Source: an uncultured Eisenbergiella sp. (GTDB lineage: Bacteria; Bacillota; Clostridia; Lachnospirales; Lachnospiraceae). Taken from it: DNA of 64,000 nt. This document shows positions 61,868 through 64,000 of this stretch, piece after piece. The notes under the pieces are model-generated. The model saw only the letters and a list, made by a program, of their open reading frames with translations. It was not told the origin of the DNA and made no database searches. The translations under genes and the position numbers were made by a program. Position 1 is the first letter of the stretch, and every line of letters starts with the position of its first letter. The DNA is taken from NCBI GenBank assembly GCA_947598825.1, contig CANQFM010000003.1, positions 62,001 to 126,000 on the forward strand, in the 5' to 3' direction.

Positions 61868-62914
61868 TCAGTTCACCCTATAATAGCAGGTATTCTTTCC
61901 CGCTCCCTCCCGTTTCAGTTCACCAACGGCTACAAGCTTTCGCAGTGCGCCCTCAATGGAACTGACACTGAGAGAAGGGCATAGTTCTCGAATATCCTGC
62001 TTCGTAAAACGGCCAATCTTGTTTCCAGCAGCACGCTTTACCGTTTCAAGTGCAGACAACTTCGTTTCTACCAGGGCAAACCGATCCTCAAAGTCCTTAT
62101 AAGCGGCAAGGATTGTTCCGAGCATGAATTTGATGAAAAAAATTGCATCCTCCTTACCCTCATGCCAGCCAATTTGCGCCTGACCGAGTGCGTCATAATA
62201 CAAATCTTTATTTTTCGCAATCTTTGCTTCCAGAGAAATGTATTTCCCCACATAGAAGCCGCTTTTGTATAAAAGCAGAGTTGTCAGCAGACGGCTCATT
62301 CTGCCATTCCCATCGTTGAAGGGATGAATGCAAAGGAAGTCGTGAATGAAAACAGGAATTGCGATAAGCGGCTCTACTTCCATATTTCCGGTAACACGGT
62401 TGTATTCCTCGCAAATTCTGTCCAGCGCTTCCGGCGTCTCATAGGGTGACAGTGGCGTAAACAGGATTCTTGTATGACCATCGGGATAGGTTGCGCTGAT
62501 ATAATTTTGCACGGTTTTTGTTCTGCCAGCCATCGGATTGTTCCTATGTCCGTACAGAATTTTGTGAAGCTGGAGAATGTAATTCTGCGTAATTGGGATC
62601 ACGTCAAAATTCTCATGGATCAGATTGAGAACATCGCGGTACCCGGCGATTTCCTGCTCGTCACGATTCTTTGGCGTCGTTTTTTCTTCGACCAGTTGCC
62701 GAATGCGCGTATTGGTTGTAACAATCCCTTCGATCGCGTTAGAAGCCTCTGTACTTTGTACCTTTGCAATCTCGACTAACCTTTCCAGTTTTTCCGGACG
62801 TTGTTTCAGATAAAGTTCCTGCTTTCCGGCTTCTTTATAAATTGCTGCAATCAAGCCAAGAATCTCAGAATCCCATTTTTGATCTTTGATTTTCGAATAG
62901 TTAAACTTTCTCAT
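61868..62914 (-). CDS. Class II Fic protein (AMPylator) with C-terminal winged helix
   Basis: 348 residues, intact. The auto-inhibitory helix motif SNAIEG (58-63) matches S/TxxxE(G/N). The Fic core HPFNDGNGRMSR (197-208) has all catalytic residues, and TRILFTPLSPYETP is the flap that positions the target. The C-terminal ~70 residues (KIGRFTKQDIRELCPSLSVS, SIEGALRKLVAVGELKR) form a winged helix suited to DNA binding. ATG with GGGAGAAGGA. Inverted repeats over its promoter suggest autoregulation. The target of AMPylation is unknown. Confidence 0.92.
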   Translation of the reverse strand: MRKFNYSKIKDQKWDSEILGLIAAIYKEAGKQELYLKQRPEKLERLVEIAKVQSTEASNAIEGIVTTNTRIRQLVEEKTTPKNRDEQEIAGYRDVLNLIHENFDVIPITQNYILQLHKILYGHRNNPMAGRTKTVQNYISATYPDGHTRILFTPLSPYETPEALDRICEEYNRVTGNMEVEPLIAIPVFIHDFLCIHPFNDGNGRMSRLLTTLLLYKSGFYVGKYISLEAKIAKNKDLYYDALGQAQIGWHEGKEDAIFFIKFMLGTILAAYKDFEDRFALVETKLSALETVKRAAGNKIGRFTKQDIRELCPSLSVSSIEGALRKLVAVGELKREGAGKNTCYYRVN

Positions 62915-62935
62915 TTCCTTCTCCCTCAGATATTT

Positions 62936-63014
62936 CCCTTAAATTATGTCGTAGATTAAGGGAAAAGTCAAGTATTTCGAGAATATTCTCTTAATACTAT
63001 CCTGATTCTAAGGG
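62936..63014. repeat. Two tandem inverted repeats (CCCTTAA...TTAAGGG) and a 12-bp palindrome over the fic promoter
   Basis: Copy 1: CCCTTAA (62936-62942) and TTAAGGG (62956-62962), 13 bases apart, perfect. Copy 2: CTCTTAA (62988-62994) and CTAAGGG (63008-63014), 13 bases apart, two mismatches. Between them GAGAATATTCTC (62979-62990) is a perfect 12-bp palindrome. Copy 1 brackets the -10 and spacer of the promoter, as an operator would. Confidence 0.65.
62943..62971 (-). promoter_or_regulatory. Promoter of the class II fic gene
   Basis: On the minus strand -35 TTGACT (62966-62971), 17-base spacer, -10 CATAAT (62943-62948), 28 bases before the start codon. Confidence 0.65.
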
Positions 63015-63113
63015 AATATATTTCAAGGCCATGGAAACTAAAAACAGCTTATTCCCTACTGCGCTTCTGCCGCCATCCAGTATAGCAGATACCCCGGATT
63101 AAAAAGCAGACGG

Positions 63114-63132
63114 CAGGAGTACCGCTCTCCTG
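63114..63132 (-). terminator. Weak hairpin after the ThuA-like gene
   Basis: CAGGAG/CTCCTG stem with a 7-base loop starting 5 bases after the stop codon; a run of five U follows only 9 bases later, so termination strength is doubtful. Confidence 0.3.
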
Positions 63133-63137
63133 TCCTT

Positions 63138-63872
63138 TCAGAAATCCCCTCTCTGCAAGCCCGTTTCTTCACAGTTTTCAAGGGGTTTTGACAGCCTGTT
63201 GACAGGCGCCGCCCACCGCACAGCGTTGGCGATGATATCCTGCACAGCGGGCATATGATAAGTGGGGCATGTCTCATGTCCGGGCTGGAAGAAAAAGATC
63301 TTCCCATAACCCCTTTCAAAAGTGCATCCGCTGCGGAACACTTCCCCGCGCGAAAAGCTTCCGATAAATACCACATCGTCGGGCCTTGGGATATCGAAAT
63401 ACTCGCCGTACATCTCCTCGCCGGGGATCTCTATACAGGCAGGGATGCCTTTTGCGATCGGATGGGAAGGCGCAACGCACCAGAGTTTTTCAAAATCATC
63501 ATGCCGCCAGTGCAGCGTCATCCCCGTGCCCAGCAATTCACGCATGATCCTGGAATAATGGGCCGAATGCAGCGCGATCAGCCCCATGCCCATGAGGACA
63601 TGCTTTTTGACCAGTCCGCTCGTCTGCTCTGTGATCTCTTCCTGCCTTGCATGGCTCCACCAGATAAGCACATCCGTATTGGCCAGCAGTTCTTCCGTGA
63701 TCCCCTGCTGCGGCATATCCAGCGTGACGCAGGTCACCTCCATATCGCCTTTGGCCTCCAGAAACTGCCGGATGCAGCCATGGATCCCATCGGGGTAAAT
63801 GGCCCTCACCTCTGCCAATTCTCTTTCATGCACGTTTTCATTCCATACCGTAACCCGGAGCTTTCTTTCCAT
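63138..63872 (-). CDS. ThuA-like domain protein (trehalose-utilisation family)
   Basis: 244 residues with a class I glutamine amidotransferase-like fold. RVTVWNENVHE at the N-terminus, DVLIWWSHARQEEI, MGLIALHSAHYSRIM, LHWRHDDFEKLW and FFFQPGHETCPTYHMPAVQ are typical of ThuA. The catalytic Cys of amidotransferases is replaced by Ser/His in the LHSAH position, as usual for the family. The role is in uptake or use of trehalose-like disaccharides, not biochemically defined. ATG with GGGGAGG 10 bases upstream. It follows the gene for a sugar-phosphate isomerase/epimerase by 22 bases, a common pair. Confidence 0.88.
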   Translation of the reverse strand: MERKLRVTVWNENVHERELAEVRAIYPDGIHGCIRQFLEAKGDMEVTCVTLDMPQQGITEELLANTDVLIWWSHARQEEITEQTSGLVKKHVLMGMGLIALHSAHYSRIMRELLGTGMTLHWRHDDFEKLWCVAPSHPIAKGIPACIEIPGEEMYGEYFDIPRPDDVVFIGSFSRGEVFRSGCTFERGYGKIFFFQPGHETCPTYHMPAVQDIIANAVRWAAPVNRLSKPLENCEETGLQRGDF

Positions 63873-63894
63873 TCCTGCGCAGCCTCCCCTTTTC

Positions 63895-64000
63895 TCACGT
63901 CTCTGCCACAGCCAGCCCGCGCAGCCATTTGGCGGAATCCTGTATGGACGCCCAATAATCGGCGGCCCCGAAATGCTCTATCGCATAAATGCCGTCAAAA
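63895..64000 (-). CDS. Sugar-phosphate isomerase/epimerase, C-terminal fragment (cut by window edge)
   Basis: The last 35 codons of a gene that begins beyond the window. The visible end reads FDGIYAIEHFGAADYWASIQ and then DSAKWLRGLAVAET. The EHFG...DY pattern with a closing amphipathic helix is typical of xylose-isomerase-like TIM-barrel proteins (AP endonuclease family 2) that accompany ThuA genes. The substrate cannot be judged from this fragment. Confidence 0.6.
   Translation of the reverse strand, partial: FDGIYAIEHFGAADYWASIQDSAKWLRGLAVAET

Noticed and set aside
1..64000. rRNA, tRNA, riboswitch, insertion sequence or replication origin
   Set aside because: No tRNA cloverleaf, rRNA core sequence, THF, T-box or other riboswitch core, terminal inverted repeats or DnaA-box cluster was seen by eye on either strand; a covariance-model scan would settle small RNAs.

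Overview
The window looks like chromosomal core from an endospore-forming, GC-rich member of the Clostridia, most likely Lachnospiraceae. The basis is gene content: mreBCD-PBP2-minCDE-rodA in one run, YqfC/YqfD sporulation proteins, a Re-type citrate synthase, Rex, the NfnAB electron-bifurcating pair, formate-THF ligase, and AGGAGG-type ribosome sites throughout. About 53 of the 60 or so genes lie on the minus strand in long, tightly packed and often ATGA-overlapping runs. I see no rRNA, tRNA, CRISPR array, intact insertion sequence or replication origin, and no stretch above 300 bases lacks a gene.

Region by region (minus strand unless stated). 1-1357: the start of an HlyD-like membrane-fusion protein and a small P-loop protein. 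1374-12107: a cell-shape and division block (mreB, mreC, mreD, PBP2, minC, minD, minE, rodA) followed by mgsA and a D,D-carboxypeptidase, and preceded by DUF4321 and radC. 12233-27538: a methionine gamma-lyase-like protein, miaA, mutL, mutS, miaB, pepT, proA, 5-formyl-THF cyclo-ligase, proB and two flavoproteins. 27606-33113: a sporulation and RNA-maturation block (BofC-like protein, MOP flippase, YbeY, PhoH, YqfD, YqfC). 33147-42756: rlmH, nfnB, nfnA, a zinc-ribbon/TPR/CHB_HEX protein, fhs, ftsK/spoIIIE and a TepA-like ClpP. 42827-50258: a polytopic membrane protein, yebC, a CNNM/CBS protein and the rex-nnr-alr-mazF operon. 50502-52436 (+): an ABC-F protein.

From 52.5 kb onward the window is more accessory. 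A Fic gene with a frameshifted 3' end sits beside a small GtrA protein. Next comes a compact glutamate-precursor operon: Re-citrate synthase, a GntR/FCD regulator and NADP-isocitrate dehydrogenase. It is driven by a near-consensus promoter whose -10 lies in a perfect 18-bp palindrome of FadR/GntR type. A subtilisin-like protease is then divergent from a Cys/Gly-rich protein built from a tandem repeat and preceded by a sigma-K-like promoter; two small unknown genes follow. The last part holds a frameshifted PD-(D/E)XK (Rpn-like) gene, a ribbon-helix-helix-type protein, a class II Fic protein with operator-like repeats over its promoter, a ThuA-like protein and the tail of a sugar-phosphate isomerase/epimerase.

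The best candidates for undescribed biology are the cysteine-rich repeat cluster (57.4-59.8 kb) and the apparently self-regulated Re-citrate synthase/IDH operon. Family assignments rest on motifs read by eye; no database search was run.
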